Source of the DNA: Spinellus fusiger
Taxonomy: Eukaryota > Mucoromycota > Mucoromycetes > Mucorales > Phycomycetaceae
DNA length: 64,000 nucleotides
Assembly (NCBI GenBank): GCA_025094145.1
Contig: JALLLS010000031.1
Span: forward strand, 124,001-188,000
Direction: 5' to 3'
Part shown: positions 50,384 to 63,172 of the stretch, piece by piece
How the letters are laid out: each line of letters starts with the position of its first letter
Position numbering within the stretch: position 1 is the first letter of the stretch
Translations under genes and position numbers: made by a program
The notes under the pieces: generated by a model
Databases searched by the model: none
Told to the model about the DNA's origin: nothing
Seen by the model: only the letters and a program-made list of their open reading frames with translations

Positions 50384-52653
50384 TGTGAAAAGAAGAAGAA
50401 ATAAAACAAAGCAAGACAAATGGCTATCAGGATCACTATCGTCGCCTCTTTATAAAGAGATAAGAAAGAAGAGATGAGCGGAGTGAACTGGATCTGATCT
50501 TCTTTACTATTTTTGGTGAAGAACAGTAGATGAGAGGACATAGCGACACGTTTTTTACCCAGTTTGGCATTTGATTTGATCACGCATAAGAAAAAGTACC
50601 GATGTTGACGGCGGAGACTCCATACCAACACTGTAAGATGTCTTATTGGTAACAAATGCCTTTTAAGTCAACAGAAAAAAACTTCTCCTTGCTCACATTT
50701 TTGATATTTCTCCAAATACAGTAACTCCACTATCCATTGGACAATTCTTATTATTTTTTATATAAAAATTTATGAAAAAGGAGAGTCGGATTTTAGAAGA
50801 CTATTACTTACTTCTTTTGATATCAGTTTGACAAGAGAAGGCAACTTTATTGCTCAATCTACTGAAATAGCTTTGATTGGAGTGCATGAAAGAATAAAAT
50901 AAACAATAGAGGGTGTTTTTCTTTTTTTTTCTTCCTTCTTTCTTTTTTTCAAGACAATGACACACAAAGAAAAGAAAAAGAAAACCTGAAACAGCCAACT
51001 ACCTTAGTCCTTAAAGCTTACTGTGTTTGGTTATACAACAGAAAGTGCTCGGATCAAGAATTGTTATATTAAAAAGTAGAGAACTACCGGGTTTATAATT
51101 GGTTGACAAGTTGTATCAGTGACATTGGCCATTTCCTATTTTCAATTGATATATCGTTCTCTTTTATCATCCATGCCAATAGACCAATGTATCTCTTATT
51201 TCACAGGGTTAATTGTCGACATCTACGGCATGAAATAACAGAGCTGAATAATGTGAGTTAAAATTTGAATTCACATTAACATATATAATATACAATGTAT
51301 AGGGATTCAAGACTATTTTAAATAAGTTAAAGAGGCTAAAAGCCTAACTTGAGCACTTTTCTTGAAGATCGCAAAAATCGAGTTGTAATAGATAGCTGAA
51401 TTTATCAGAATGGTACAACAGACAAAGCATAGAAGGCTTTCTTTTTTCTTTACAAAAGTTTATACATTTACAAACGTACCAATTAAAGGGCTGCTCAAAA
51501 CCTACGACAGAATCAATGGATTGAGAACGCCTTCTACAAGATGCCAAGACAACTCAAACTTATCTACTTAGTAGATCGAAATTGTTATCTTCAGCTACAA
51601 TACGATTAACACACAAATTATTATAAAGATTAGAAGTTTACACAATAATAAACTTTCTTGAATATCTAGAAGGATGATGGATAGAATAACAAAAATTAAA
51701 ATAAACTAAAGATAGTTACCAAAGAAGGAAAAAAACAATGCTAATGATAGCGACATGGCTAGGTTATTTGGATTCGAGACCCTTTCTATTAGCATCCTAA
51801 GCTACGTAATTATATTGTCAATGGGGAGTTGTTATTATTGACCACTAGCAGAATAAATGTATCCATTAATAAAGTTCATACCAGGTAAATAGGAAAGCAA
51901 ATGACTAACTTTCTATAATATTATTAAAACAACCATAAGCAGTTTATTATCTTTTTTCTATTTGATATATTCAATAAGAATTGTGACATGACCTAACTAT
52001 TAAAAGTAGACTTATAGGTTTAGATACAAACAAATCTTCTCATTACTTACTTTACAGAAATGCTTTTGGACAAGCACTAAGCGCTCGAGCTTAGGAAAAA
52101 AAAGCTATGCAAATTCACAAAGTGAGAAATTGGCTGTAAGCCCATACAGAAAAAAATGAGCGAGATAAACAATATTTTGACTGAAATTTTATTTAGAAAG
52201 TGAATAGATAATAAAGTGAGCAAGTAAGAGTGAAGACAATATACATATAAGGAAATAATGTGTTATCCAGTCCATAATTAAAAAGGATAATATTCCTCAA
52301 ATAGCTGTATATGCTAGAGACCATGCTGCCTACTCATCTTTTGATAGTATATTATTTGAAAAGCTGGACACTATTTGCTCATGTACAGCCTTAGCTACCC
52401 TTTTATATTATTTGAATGGTAGCTCTATTTCTATGCAGAATATAAAGAAAAGTATTACACACTTTTCATGTCTCATGTTTCATTAACAGAAAAGCAGGTC
52501 GATATTACAAGTTCATACTCTTTACAAGGAAAAAAATACCGAGGTTACACTGCCTACATACTGTCTATTGGTAACTCTTATTACGACTAACCTCTATTGT
52601 AATCTTTGTTATTTATTAACTTATGAAGAAGAAATGGGTGCGGGGAAAACATG
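50384..52653. other. 2.3 kb gene-poor spacer
   Basis: AT-rich. Short minus-strand frames (50365-50655, 50804-50998, 51344-51547) have no recognisable motif and no upstream TATA box. Confidence 0.45.
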
Positions 52654-55600
52654 TCACATGAAAGAAGAGCCTGCCCCTGGATCATATTCAGACACGGACT
52701 GCCGGTGAATAGACTGGGCGTGATCATAGTGCTGAAGTGGTGCATGGGTGTACTTTGATGTCCAAAAATCAGGAACCATAAGGAAATACCGGTCCATTGC
52801 CTCTCTGAATCTTAATCGGTATTGTCTGGGCGAGATAATGGTAGGCTCTTTACCACCCCCTCCTAGAATACCAGATTCTTTTACCCAACTCTCGAGTTTT
52901 TTATCCCAGGTAAAGGTACGGATAAAATCTATTTTAGTGTGATAATTAGTTACTTGATAATAGATTGTATAGATAGATAGATGATAATAAAGACTTACCA
53001 ACAATACCAACGACCAACTCTTGTTTCTCTTCATCTACTCCTACTAATAGTGAATAGTCCATCACATCAAGCCTGGAAAGGAAAAGTGTATCATTGTGGA
53101 GAGAACCACGAAGCATTTCTTTTGAATGGGAGCGTAAAAATAAAGGAGACTGGAACATTACTAGGAAGAAATATTAATTGTTAGAAAGAAAGAATAGAAC
53201 TCAATAATAGATAAACAACTTACATTCTACCATGTTTTCATCTAAAAGCACTTCATTCTCTTTGCCTGTCTCTTGAACATGTCTATTTCGCATAGACCCT
53301 TTCAAATCAAAGATCTATAAGCACGCATAAGAGATGAGTTGGTTCCATAACTTGTTCATTTACCTTTTTAACCACACGTTGATAAAATAAATTCTCCATT
53401 ACTAGAATGTCCATTGTCATTGATTTTCCAGTAGATGCATTCTTGAATCCAATGCGATAAAGACCAAAGATTTTGCACAGAACAGTGGGCAGCTAAGAAA
53501 TTAAAGAGAGTAAGTATTTCTTCTTTTGTATGTTCTTTTTTGTTTTATTTTGTTCCATCAAAGATTGATATAAGAAAACTACCTCATGGAAAAAGGCTTC
53601 TGACATATATTTGAAATACGAAGGTGCAAAACGTAGAAATGCATCCATTTCATACTTTGATATTTGTTTAATCAAAAATCGATCATCTTGAGAGAAGAAG
53701 AGTCGAATGATGTTAGGCTTGTCTTTTACCGTTTATCTTTCAAGTCTTTGCTTCTTCTTTTTTTCTTTTCTTTCTTTTACCTTTGGTCTTTAGGAATATA
53801 GATCCTGATTTACCACCAGAGGAATCCCACTTACAGCAACTCGCCAATGAACCAATATAGCTTTCATCACAGCCACAGTTCCTGCGCAAGGCATCAAATT
53901 GTTCGACAAAGAATATTTTGCAAAAGAACTTGGTAGTTCCATCCGTAAAGTCTATTATTATTTTTACACGTCAACTCAACTCTTTAAACCTCTCTCTTTT
54001 CTTCTTTTAGTACTTACAATACTTCATATGGTTGCCGGAATTACTTCTTAGTGTACGTTCAATAAATACGCCTGTTCCAGAGATAGAGTCTGCCTGTGTA
54101 TCTAGTGTCATTCTTTCACTTTCTTCTGATAAACTGATCTCATCTGCTGTGGTTTCTGCATGACCATCACGGATTTCCTGCAACTTCTCAAGATAGTCTG
54201 CACAGCTTAATGAATAAGCAATAATTGTGCTTGGTTCGTCTTCACCCACAATGATAGGAGAGCCAGGAAAAACATGCTCAAGTGGTGACCTAAACATAAG
54301 TAGATTTTTTTTAAAAAAAAAAGAGTAAGTGCCATTTTTACATGAAATAATATTAACAATAAATTATAGTAGTGACTCACAGAGGATAGTCAAGAGGTGC
54401 CAAATTGCCCAATCCCTTTTCAGCCAACATATTTGTAATGGTCTTGATAAACGAGTTTCTTTCTGGGCCACTACCTGATAAGTCAATACTAGAAGCATCT
54501 AAAAAATAATAATAAGAGAGAAGAAAAAGAATATGAGTACATAAATCTGTGATGAATATTCCCCCACTCTCTCTCTAGATCTCTCTCTATCTTAGTCTCT
54601 ATTAAGACTGTGCTCACCTAACATAGGAAGTGTATTTGTTTTTCCTACTTCTATAGCAGATTCATGCGTATTGGAATCCATTGGATAATCAGGCATTGTC
54701 TGATCAAGAGAATCACATTCATTTTTTCTATCTGACACACCATCTTCAGAGTCAAGACTCAAATGAGGCAAGGAGGTGCCAAACATCTGCAGTTGTTCTC
54801 GATTGAATCGACGTTGCTGCTGAACATGAGGCGGGACTACTTCACGTCCAAAGGATTCATCATATTCATCTGTACGTGTCAATGAAAAGGTGCAACCTAG
54901 CATCATGGACTGATCTTCCTCATCCTCTGCATCCATGGGGTCCTCTGCATCCGTATGATCTTCTACATCTGTGACTTGAAACTCATCCTCAGACTCCTCA
55001 CGCACAAGCTCTCGAATGGTTTGGTAAACCTCAATGGAGGATCTGCTCGAAAGACGCTGTCGTAAAGCCCGTTTCTTTTGTGTTCCCGGCAATTGTTTAG
55101 AAAACTGAATGGTTCGTTTTACTTGAGGTGGATGCTGCGATTGTGCCTGTAGTTGGAGTTGGGGCTGAACTGTAGAGGCACCATTGGATTTTGGTTTATC
55201 AGCAAGAGGAGACATGGCTATTCTGGTACCAATGTCACGTCTCTCTCGCTCTTTCTGGTCTGATGGGCGTGGTCGTGAACGTTTGTTAGTTGTACTGACT
55301 CTTTCTATTGAGCCCTTGTAGCCATAACAGTAGCCGTTCAATGTCAACTCCTTCTTGCCAATAGGTTGTTCTGTTACTGGACTATTGCGTTGACCATGAT
55401 GTTCTGATCCCTTGGAGTCCCTTCGTGGAGTAGATTTAGATTTAGACAAAGTGTCTTCTAAAGAAAAATACTTGGTACGGGTGGTAGTGTGGGAGGGTTT
55501 GAGAAGGATACGTGAAGTCAGTATGGAGTTAGAAATGGGGGAAGGGGAGCTTTTTGATTTCACAACAGCATTATCAGGCAACAGCTCAGCAGCAATTCGG

Positions 55601-58600
55601 ATGTAAGTCTTGGGAGACAGAAGAGGAAGAATGGCAGCATGACGTTCTAGGACAGAAGTACTAAGTTGCATAGGTGGATCCTTTCTTCGTTTAGATTCTT
55701 CTTTTTGTTTCTTAATGGCGTTATTCTGCCAAGCAACAGATCCATTTGGAATGTCCTTCATAAGCTCCAAAGAAAGACGTCTTGCAACACTAGGGTCAAG
55801 GATGGGACACTCTGGCACCTCTTTCTCTTTCCATTGGGGCTCTACTTTATCTCCCTGTTCTTTCTTCTTAATAGCTTCGAGTTGTCGATCATCCATTTCC
55901 TTCAAAAGGCAATTGAGTCGTGTCTCTTCTTCTAACCATGGAGAAGCGGTTGTAGGTGATTCTCCCAGACTAGGCTGCTGTTTAAATGGTAAAAGAGTAT
56001 CAGAATCAGGGTCCCCAAGCTCACGTAATCCAGACACACCATGGCAATTGGTTTCGTACTGCTCTAGACCAACATCAAGCATGGGTAGATCAGCAGCCGC
56101 TGTCGCTCGTTTTGTACGTAGGTCCAGACTAGAAACAACAATAGATATCATTGATTCAGCAGGCAACATGCGTTTAAGATGACTTGCTGTCAATCGACGC
56201 AGTTCTCTTTCGGGTCTGACATACTGTCTTACAAATTCAACGTATTTAAGGTCCCATTGAAGGACATTCATTTGCAATGGAATACGCACAATGTTAAGAC
56301 TAATGGTGTCTGTGGGTGCTGTTGTTGCATACACAGATTGGAGGTACTGTAACATTTGTTTCTTTTCTTCCGTAGCACGCCTTGACATTTCTTGAAGAGA
56401 CTCTTTACAAGACTCTACCATGTTAGGTTGAACAATATCAAAGGAAAAGCTCCTGTTGCGTTCTACCACAGACTCATAGAACTTGGCTATTTTGGTCCTT
56501 GCTAATTCAAGTGCTGTGTCTTTGGAGGATGTTTGACTCTTGGGATTGATGTACAGATGCATTGGAGGTACATATACATCCAGTAGCTCAATTGTTTCAT
56601 AATGAAAGCGTACTGCTAATCCTTTGAATCCAAAGTAGTGCACATGGTCTCTGTACATGGTGTGTGGGCACTGGTCAGTAAGAGACAGAGACTGTTCTGA
56701 TTGATAGAACATGAGCTCCAGTATTTTTCCAAAAGAATATTTCCAACTGTTCTCGGATATGGGAATTAAAGAAGTGTAGCTAGTACAGTGCTTGCAGTAA
56801 CTCCATGTCATGATTGTTGTAGCCATCATTGGCTGTGCATTTTCAAATCGCTGGATTTGTACAATCACTTTGGCATTACCATGAGCATAAGAGCGACAGT
56901 GCTCAAGTAAAGTTCTATCGCACATTGTAGAAGGACAGAGACCAGTTGCATCAATAATAGTGTCTTCAATGTATTGCCCTAATGTCATATCTGACTCTGG
57001 ACGATAGTATTCAAACAGACGCATCTCTGGACCTTGACAAGAGACTGTGGTTTCAGTACATATACAAGCATACAGTACTACTAACTGTTGGTGATAAAAT
57101 GGAGACAATGTGTCTGTGTTTACACCAATGCATGCTTCCAATGCACGCCATCGATGATGGTGCTCTTCTAATGCTTGGTCATATTCTGTGTCTCCTAGCA
57201 TGGTTTGATCAAATGCTCTGAAATAGCTAGGCATATCAGCAAGTGTGTAGAGAGTAGACCAGAATTTGTGTTTTTCCACTTGTCCTCCATGGCCAGAAAA
57301 GGATTCACAGTGACCTATTCTTTTTTCAATTAAAGCTACCATTTGCTGTTGTGTTTCTTTCAGTCTTTGTAGGAGGTAAGGAGGAGGAAACTTGGCCATG
57401 GGAGAAGCAGAGAGTGTGACATGTTGGTATTTGGTTACCATATCCATGATAGGCTTGAGCCGAACATCTTGTTCTATAAGGACAGGGGTTAGCATCTTAT
57501 ATTTATAAATATAAAGAAAATTATACGCTTGGTATAGTAGGGTTGGCAGTGAGCTGGTGAATAGAGTGTTTTGCTTGTTTGGATAAAGAACAACAGAAAT
57601 GACACTCTTCACTCACTAGGCTCCTTCTCTTCTCTTCTATTATAGACTCGATATTTACCTTTTTCCATTGTCAGTTCTTCATTTTCATTGAACAGTAGTG
57701 GGCTTTTCACAGGACGCAATCCTACTAAGCTTTCCTTTGCCTCCTCTATGGATCCAACAGGCACAGGAGATATCAGGATAGAATTTCTCATCTTTGTAAA
57801 ATCACGCATCAAGAAAGACTCTAGCTTCAGATTATGAACCACAAACACCATGAAATCCAATATTCTTTTGATCACACGCAGGGTCTCTACACGTCCTCCA
57901 CGAAGAATAATGGTTGCCCCAAGATCGGGTGGGCATTGATGAAACATTAGAAAGGTCTTTCTTCGATTAGGAATCCACTCATGGACCAATGTCTTTGTCT
58001 CAAAGATCCCACAGTGCCCCAGCTGCAATCCCTCCTTGTTCAATTGAATAAAAGATGAAATAATACTTGCTCCAGTACAACGTGCCACTGCATCCAACAC
58101 ACCAAGCTTCACATTATAGGCCACCACAATATTAGCCTTGACAAGGAAATCCAAAGCAAGTCTTGACACGTTGGAGCTAAAAAGGACAATGGAAGGCTTA
58201 AGGGCAACAATACGATTGACCAACTTTTCCAAATAGTCCTTTTCTTGTGCCAGCACTGGATCAATGGACTGCAATTGCTGTTCTCTACGAGAAGAATCGC
58301 GAGACCATTCAAGAGGGAAAAGTAGAATCAGTATCTGTGGGTTATGGACTGTACGTAGCATATGTTTATGGGCTACATTCTTGGAGCATACAACGCCTTT
58401 GATGTAATGGCTGTCCTTTGGCTGGCCTCCAGCAATCTTCTTGACTTTGACATAGTGTCGAATGTCTATTTCATCTCCTCCTCGAATGTCTGGATTCACA
58501 TGGTCTGATACTTTGAGTAATAAGTTCATTAAGACGTCCTCCCATGTACTGGTGTCTTTGATAATACTTGGGCTGGCCTGACTCAGCATGTGTCTTAATA

Positions 58601-60946
58601 ACTTACGCATATGATCAAGAGAAGAGGCATTAAGCTCAATACTAAGAGGAGTAGAAGACACTCTTCGATGATGAGGTGTAAAGCAAGCCAGTGGACGTGT
58701 GCGTCCATGCCCATGACTGTGCTCTTGTGTGGGGGGTGTGGGGGCAGAGGACGTAGGAGAGGGTCCTGGAGTAATATCAGGAGGCACCGACGCCACTTCT
58801 GTCTCTGATGCCTCAACATTGGCAGTTGTAATAGGAGCATTTCGCATTAAGCTTCGGGTTCTTGTGCGAATAGGCCGTGAAGATACACCAGACATACTCA
58901 GTCGTCTCCGAATGGCACTCGAGCGATCCCGTGTACGAATATCCTCCATGCGTTTGAGTCGAATACGCTGATCATACATGTCTTCATCACTTGTGTTGCT
59001 CTCTCCCTTTCCAGAAGCAGGACTCACTGAAGTCAAACCATTGTCTTCATTGGCAGCATGAAGTTGGGCAGTGGGGTTAGATCGCTCGTTGTTGCCGAGA
59101 AAGTTGAGGAGATTTTTCGGGCTTTTATCCCATTTCTTAGGATCATCGTCTTCTGTGTCAGATCCACCAAAGGTATAGTCATTGTCAAGAAGAAGAGCCC
59201 CTCCACCACCATCCACAAAAGGTGAGTTCATGGAGAGAGAGTTGCGGCGGAAAGGAACAGGAGAACCAGGCTGTCTGCCTTCAAGTAGAGAGATACTTGT
59301 GTCAATACCAAGTGAATTCATTGTATTGGTTCGTGATCTTGGTCTTAGTAGTGTATTTGTAGCCATCAATAGCTTTTTGAAGCCAGTATCGGGCTCATTC
59401 AGTCGATATGCATTTGTGTTATTAGTATTATTCATACTATTACTAGTATTGCCACCACTAAGGCTGTTGGTGGTGCAGGTAGTGTTGGTGTTATTGTTAT
59501 AGTGGTGTAAGTGGTGCAGGTGGTGTAGATGGTGGTGGTGGGGAGAATAATCCTGATGATGCTGGAGAGAAGAAGAGGCACCAGGTGAAAGAGTGAGTTG
59601 TCCGGTATAAGATCCAGAAGGCACTGTATAAGAGATAAGTTCTCGTGTTGGGATTTCCAAGGCCAATGTCGTGGCATCTTCTCCACCGTACTCGCTCTGG
59701 TGTTTCTTAAGTGTAGTTGTAGGGATCTGCATGGTAGGGGCAGTTGAGAGCGGCTTATGGTCAGGCAAGACTGGAGGTAATACTACCATAGTATCAAAAT
59801 CAGCTGAATTGCGGTTACCAGAATACATGTAGGCCTCATTGATAGAGTTGGCATCATCTTGTTCTTGTGCTTCTAATTTTGAGAAGCAGAAATTACACAC
59901 TCTCACTTGGCCTCCTTGAGAAATACGTTCGCCCTGGATGATATGAGAAGCACATTTTGCACAAAAGATTTGTCCTGGGAGAATAAGTCTTTCCGAATAC
60001 ATGCTAACAAGGACCTACCACATATTCTGCAATGGTGCTTTCTTCGGAACAGACTAAACCGAGCACTACACTCAAAGCATTCCTTGCATTGTTCGTCAGG
60101 CATCCAATAGTCTGTGTTGGGCTTTTCTCCTCTTAACCTTCCTATCATTCTTCCTAAAGAATTTGAATTAGAGACCGAGAAGGTTGTCATAACAGATTGA
60201 GTATCACTGTCGCAGGAGGATGTCTTGGTGAGGACATTTCCATAAGAAATAGAATCTAGAGAGAGACGAGACACGGGAAATGTCATGTCTGACTGTCTGA
60301 TAAGAGTATCAGGAAGTGGTTGCATAGATCCTCCTTTGATTTCGTTTGCCTTCATTGATCCAGGTGGTGTTGGTGAAGTAACATACATCTGATGTTGTAT
60401 TTGTTTTACTGGTTGTGCCTGCTGTTTCTGTATATCTAGGTTTGTGTTAGTACTAGTGGTGGTGGTGGTGTTGGTGCTGGTGTTGGTATTGCTGTTGGTG
60501 GTGTTGTTGGTATTGGTGTTGTTGTTGGTGCTGGTGGTGTTGGTGGTGTTGGTGGTGGTGGTAGCAGTGGCTGCAGTGGCTGCAGTGGCTGTTGTACTAG
60601 TGGCTATGGATGCAGTAGTGGCTGTTGTTGGAACGTCAGGTAGGTGGAGAGTCTCCAGGCGTGCCAATCCTCCTTGAATAGCAACAGACTCTTTGGCCTC
60701 TATAGAGTGGGTCTCTTTGCTGCATTCCACAGTGCTTGTGGAGTAAATAGAGGAAGCATAGTGCAGGGCTGGTGCTGTAGATGGAGAATGAGGTCCAGAC
60801 ACAGCTGTTTTGAACTTGGAGAGGAATTTTGACAAGACACCTTCTTGGTCTATTTCTGCCTTGGACTCATAAAAATTAAAGGTGGTTAATGTAGAAACAT
60901 CGTCATATTCAAAGCGAGACATGGTGTTCTTGCTGTCAGCCGCCAT
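52654..60946 (-). CDS. FAB1: 1-phosphatidylinositol-3-phosphate 5-kinase Fab1/PIKfyve (11 exons)
   Basis: Makes PI(3,5)P2 from PI3P on vacuole/endosome membranes. Minus-strand exons: 60946-60019, 59974-57617, 57473-54618, 54498-54381, 54289-54018, 53951-53781, 53686-53583, 53492-53364, 53314-53224, 53160-52999, 52928-52654; 2,487 residues (yeast Fab1 2,278). The start at 60946 has a strong context (accATGG). Domains: Thr/Asn-rich N terminus; FYVE finger at about 279-345 ([34 protein letters not shown]; the RKHHCR PI3P site is intact); Cpn60/TCP1-like domain at about 810-1040 ([18 protein letters not shown]); CCR Cys/His domain at about 1230-1360; disordered middle; C-terminal lipid kinase at about 2050-2450 with [74 protein letters not shown] and the activation loop [17 protein letters not shown]. 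Apparently intact. Confidence 0.97.
60435..60620 (-). repeat. Thr/Asn/Ala-encoding trinucleotide tract in FAB1
   Basis: A long imperfect gtt/ggt/gct array (coding strand aac/acc/agc) in exon 1 encodes a Thr/Asn/Ala-rich stretch ahead of the FYVE finger. It probably varies in length. Confidence 0.8.
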
Positions 60947-61312
60947 GGTGTGCTTGTCATGTAAGTGTATAAAGTTCAACTCAGTTTAAGGGCGCTTGTC
61001 TTTTCTTGCAAGAGAATAAGCATGTAGTGTGTAGTCTGTCTGGATTCCTTTCTTTTTCTCGTCAAATGAGCTGATAATGAGGTCTATCTCTGTGTGGGTA
61101 AAGTGTCGGAGATGAAATCCTACTTCTCGGAGATGTAGATAGAATTTTAAAAAAGTTGACTTTATCACTGCTGCTGGTCGATTCTTCTGCAAATAGGCAT
61201 TCTTTGAGAGGAAATTAAAGCACTATCGGACTTTATGTAGGAGTATGAATAATTCACTACGTAGCAGCAGGGCCATAGCGTGTTATGTTTTTACTCCTTC
61301 CCGGACTACACA
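60947..61312. promoter_or_regulatory. bidirectional promoter region (FAB1 / Dap1-like)
   Basis: 366 bases separate the divergent ATGs of FAB1 (minus) and the Dap1-like gene (plus), so both core promoters must lie here. No clean TATA box was recognised on either strand. Confidence 0.55.
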
Positions 61313-61766
61313 ATGAGCACGTACGTGTGAATGCGTGTTATGAAATAAGAAAAAAAACAAGGGACAACCCCATTAACTTGGTTTTTAAGTAATCCACCAA
61401 AAGATACCCCTATTGCTGTGTCTGAACTTGCCAAGTGCAATGGCATTGACCCTTCGAAACCCATATATGTTGCTATTAAGGGAGACGTGTTTGATGTCAC
61501 CAAAAACACATCTGCCTATGGTGTTGGCTCTGGCTATAATGTTTTCACAGGCAAAGATGCCTCAAGAGTAAGCGGAAGGGGATACACTAACGAGTGGCTG
61601 ATATCTTCTTTTTATTGAATACTAGGCCTTGGCTATGTCTTCACTCAAACCAGAAGACTGTATTCCCGACATCAGTGGCCTTGATGAAAAAGAGTTAAAG
61701 ACACTTGAGGAATGGCACGTATTTTTCAGCAAACGTTATGATATTGTTGGTAAAGTAGCGCCATAA
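61313..61766 (+). CDS. DAP1: Dap1/PGRMC-like cytochrome-b5-fold haem protein (3 exons)
   Basis: Exons 61313-61320 (8 nt, ATGAGCAC), 61390-61567 and 61626-61766; 108 residues. The tiny first exon joins in frame to give MSTNPPKDTPIAVSELAKCNG. It carries a single cytochrome-b5-like MAPR domain: KPIYVAIKGDVFDVT, YGVGSGYNVFTGKDASR and ALAMSSLKPED, with the tyrosines that coordinate haem in Dap1/PGRMC1. There is no N-terminal membrane anchor, so it should be soluble, as short fungal members are. By family it binds haem and supports cytochrome P450 (Erg11) sterol synthesis and damage resistance. It diverges from FAB1 and ends 83 bases from the DUS1 stop (tail to tail). Confidence 0.92.
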
Positions 61767-61849
61767 AGAGAAGATAAAACAATAAATGATATGTTCAATT
61801 GAGTTGTGATGAAATGACAGTAAAATGACAGTGGAATAGAACTACACTT

Positions 61850-63172
61850 CTAGGCTATAGTGGAGAGTTCTTCTCCTGCTACTGACTTTACTGTCTTGGT
61901 CTTTTTGCTATCAGGCATTGCTTCTAATTCTGCTTCTGCTTCTGTGCCTGAAGATGCATTGGACCGTTTAAGCTGCTCTTTCTTTGCTTGTCCTTTCGCC
62001 TTGCCATGATCCGCAGGGAGTTCAGGACGGAAATAAGGCTACCACATTAATTAGAGGAATTCACTACATTTACATTACCTGACACCGCCAATGCATGTAC
62101 TTGCGAATTCCTGCAATATCCTCGGCGCCTTTGGGATCCACTTCTTCTGTCTTGCTTCTCTCTTCTTCTAGTCTTTTCTTTAGTTCCATTGTAATCTCCC
62201 AGAATTGTTCCAATGTATTTGCTTTTCCAAGTTGGGCTCTCATGTCTGTATGAAAAGGCAGACTGGGCTGAAGAATCTTGAACAGATGAGCCTTAATAAT
62301 ACCTGGACGGGTGGGGCACACATCACGACAAATTTCTAAATACTCCTGGGCCATTTCCCATGTACAGGGAGGGAGATCTCTTTTTGAGAACAGAGCGGGA
62401 TTATAGAGATTGCCTTCTGCACTCATCACACCATCCACACCAGTATACTCCAGGCACCGTTGGATGTCTTCATAGTAAAGGATATTACCATTGGCAAATA
62501 CAGGCACACTGACAGCCTCCTTAATGGCCTTGATCTTATCCCAGTCTGCAAGTCCAGTGTTGTGGCCTTTTTGTTCTCTCAGACGTCCATGCACAGTAAT
62601 AATCTGTGCTCCTGCTGCTTCCACCATTTTAGCATACTCAACGGACTTTTCAATGGTAGGAAATACTCTGATTTTGGCTGTCACAGGAATGGCTAGTTCT
62701 TTATGAAGAAGCGAGATCATCTCTCGTATCAGATCCCACTCGTCCTGTAGGAAGGATCCATAATGGCCTCGTTTGGCAATGTGTTGAGGACATCCAAGGT
62801 TAAGGTCTACACCGTCACATTCTTTCTCCACCAATTGTGCTGCTCTTAATAGAACATCAGGTTCATTGGCACAGAACTATCTCATAAGTCATACAGCTTT
62901 CTTCTTTTTGTCGAATGTACCTGCACAATTAAAGGTCTATCTTCATTGTCTGTACTCCATTGCTCTTTACGGTATTTGTGTCCTTGTTCTGGATCACTAA
63001 AGAGTCTGGCATGAAACATGGGTGTATAGCAGAGATGAGCATCGTAGCGTCTGCTCAGTACTCTCCATGCCTGTTCTGATTGGTCCACCATAGGAGCCAC
63101 TACATAGCGAGGGGAACCCATGGACCGGTAAAAGTCATAGCCTGAGAGTTTACAAAGTTCTGAGGTTGCCAT
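61850..63172 (-). CDS. DUS1: tRNA-dihydrouridine(16/17) synthase (3 exons)
   Basis: Flavoenzyme that reduces uridine in the tRNA D loop using NAD(P)H and FMN. Minus-strand exons: 63172-62921, 62876-62079, 62038-61850; 412 residues (yeast Dus1 423). Motifs: [15 protein letters not shown], the FMN-binding N terminus of the TIM barrel; [23 protein letters not shown] across the first intron; [11 protein letters not shown] with the catalytic Cys that protonates C5, followed by [51 protein letters not shown]. The C-terminal tail is Glu/Ala/Lys-rich and divergent. The start at 63172 is the only in-frame ATG; an open Asn-rich stretch precedes it without another Met. Confidence 0.96.
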
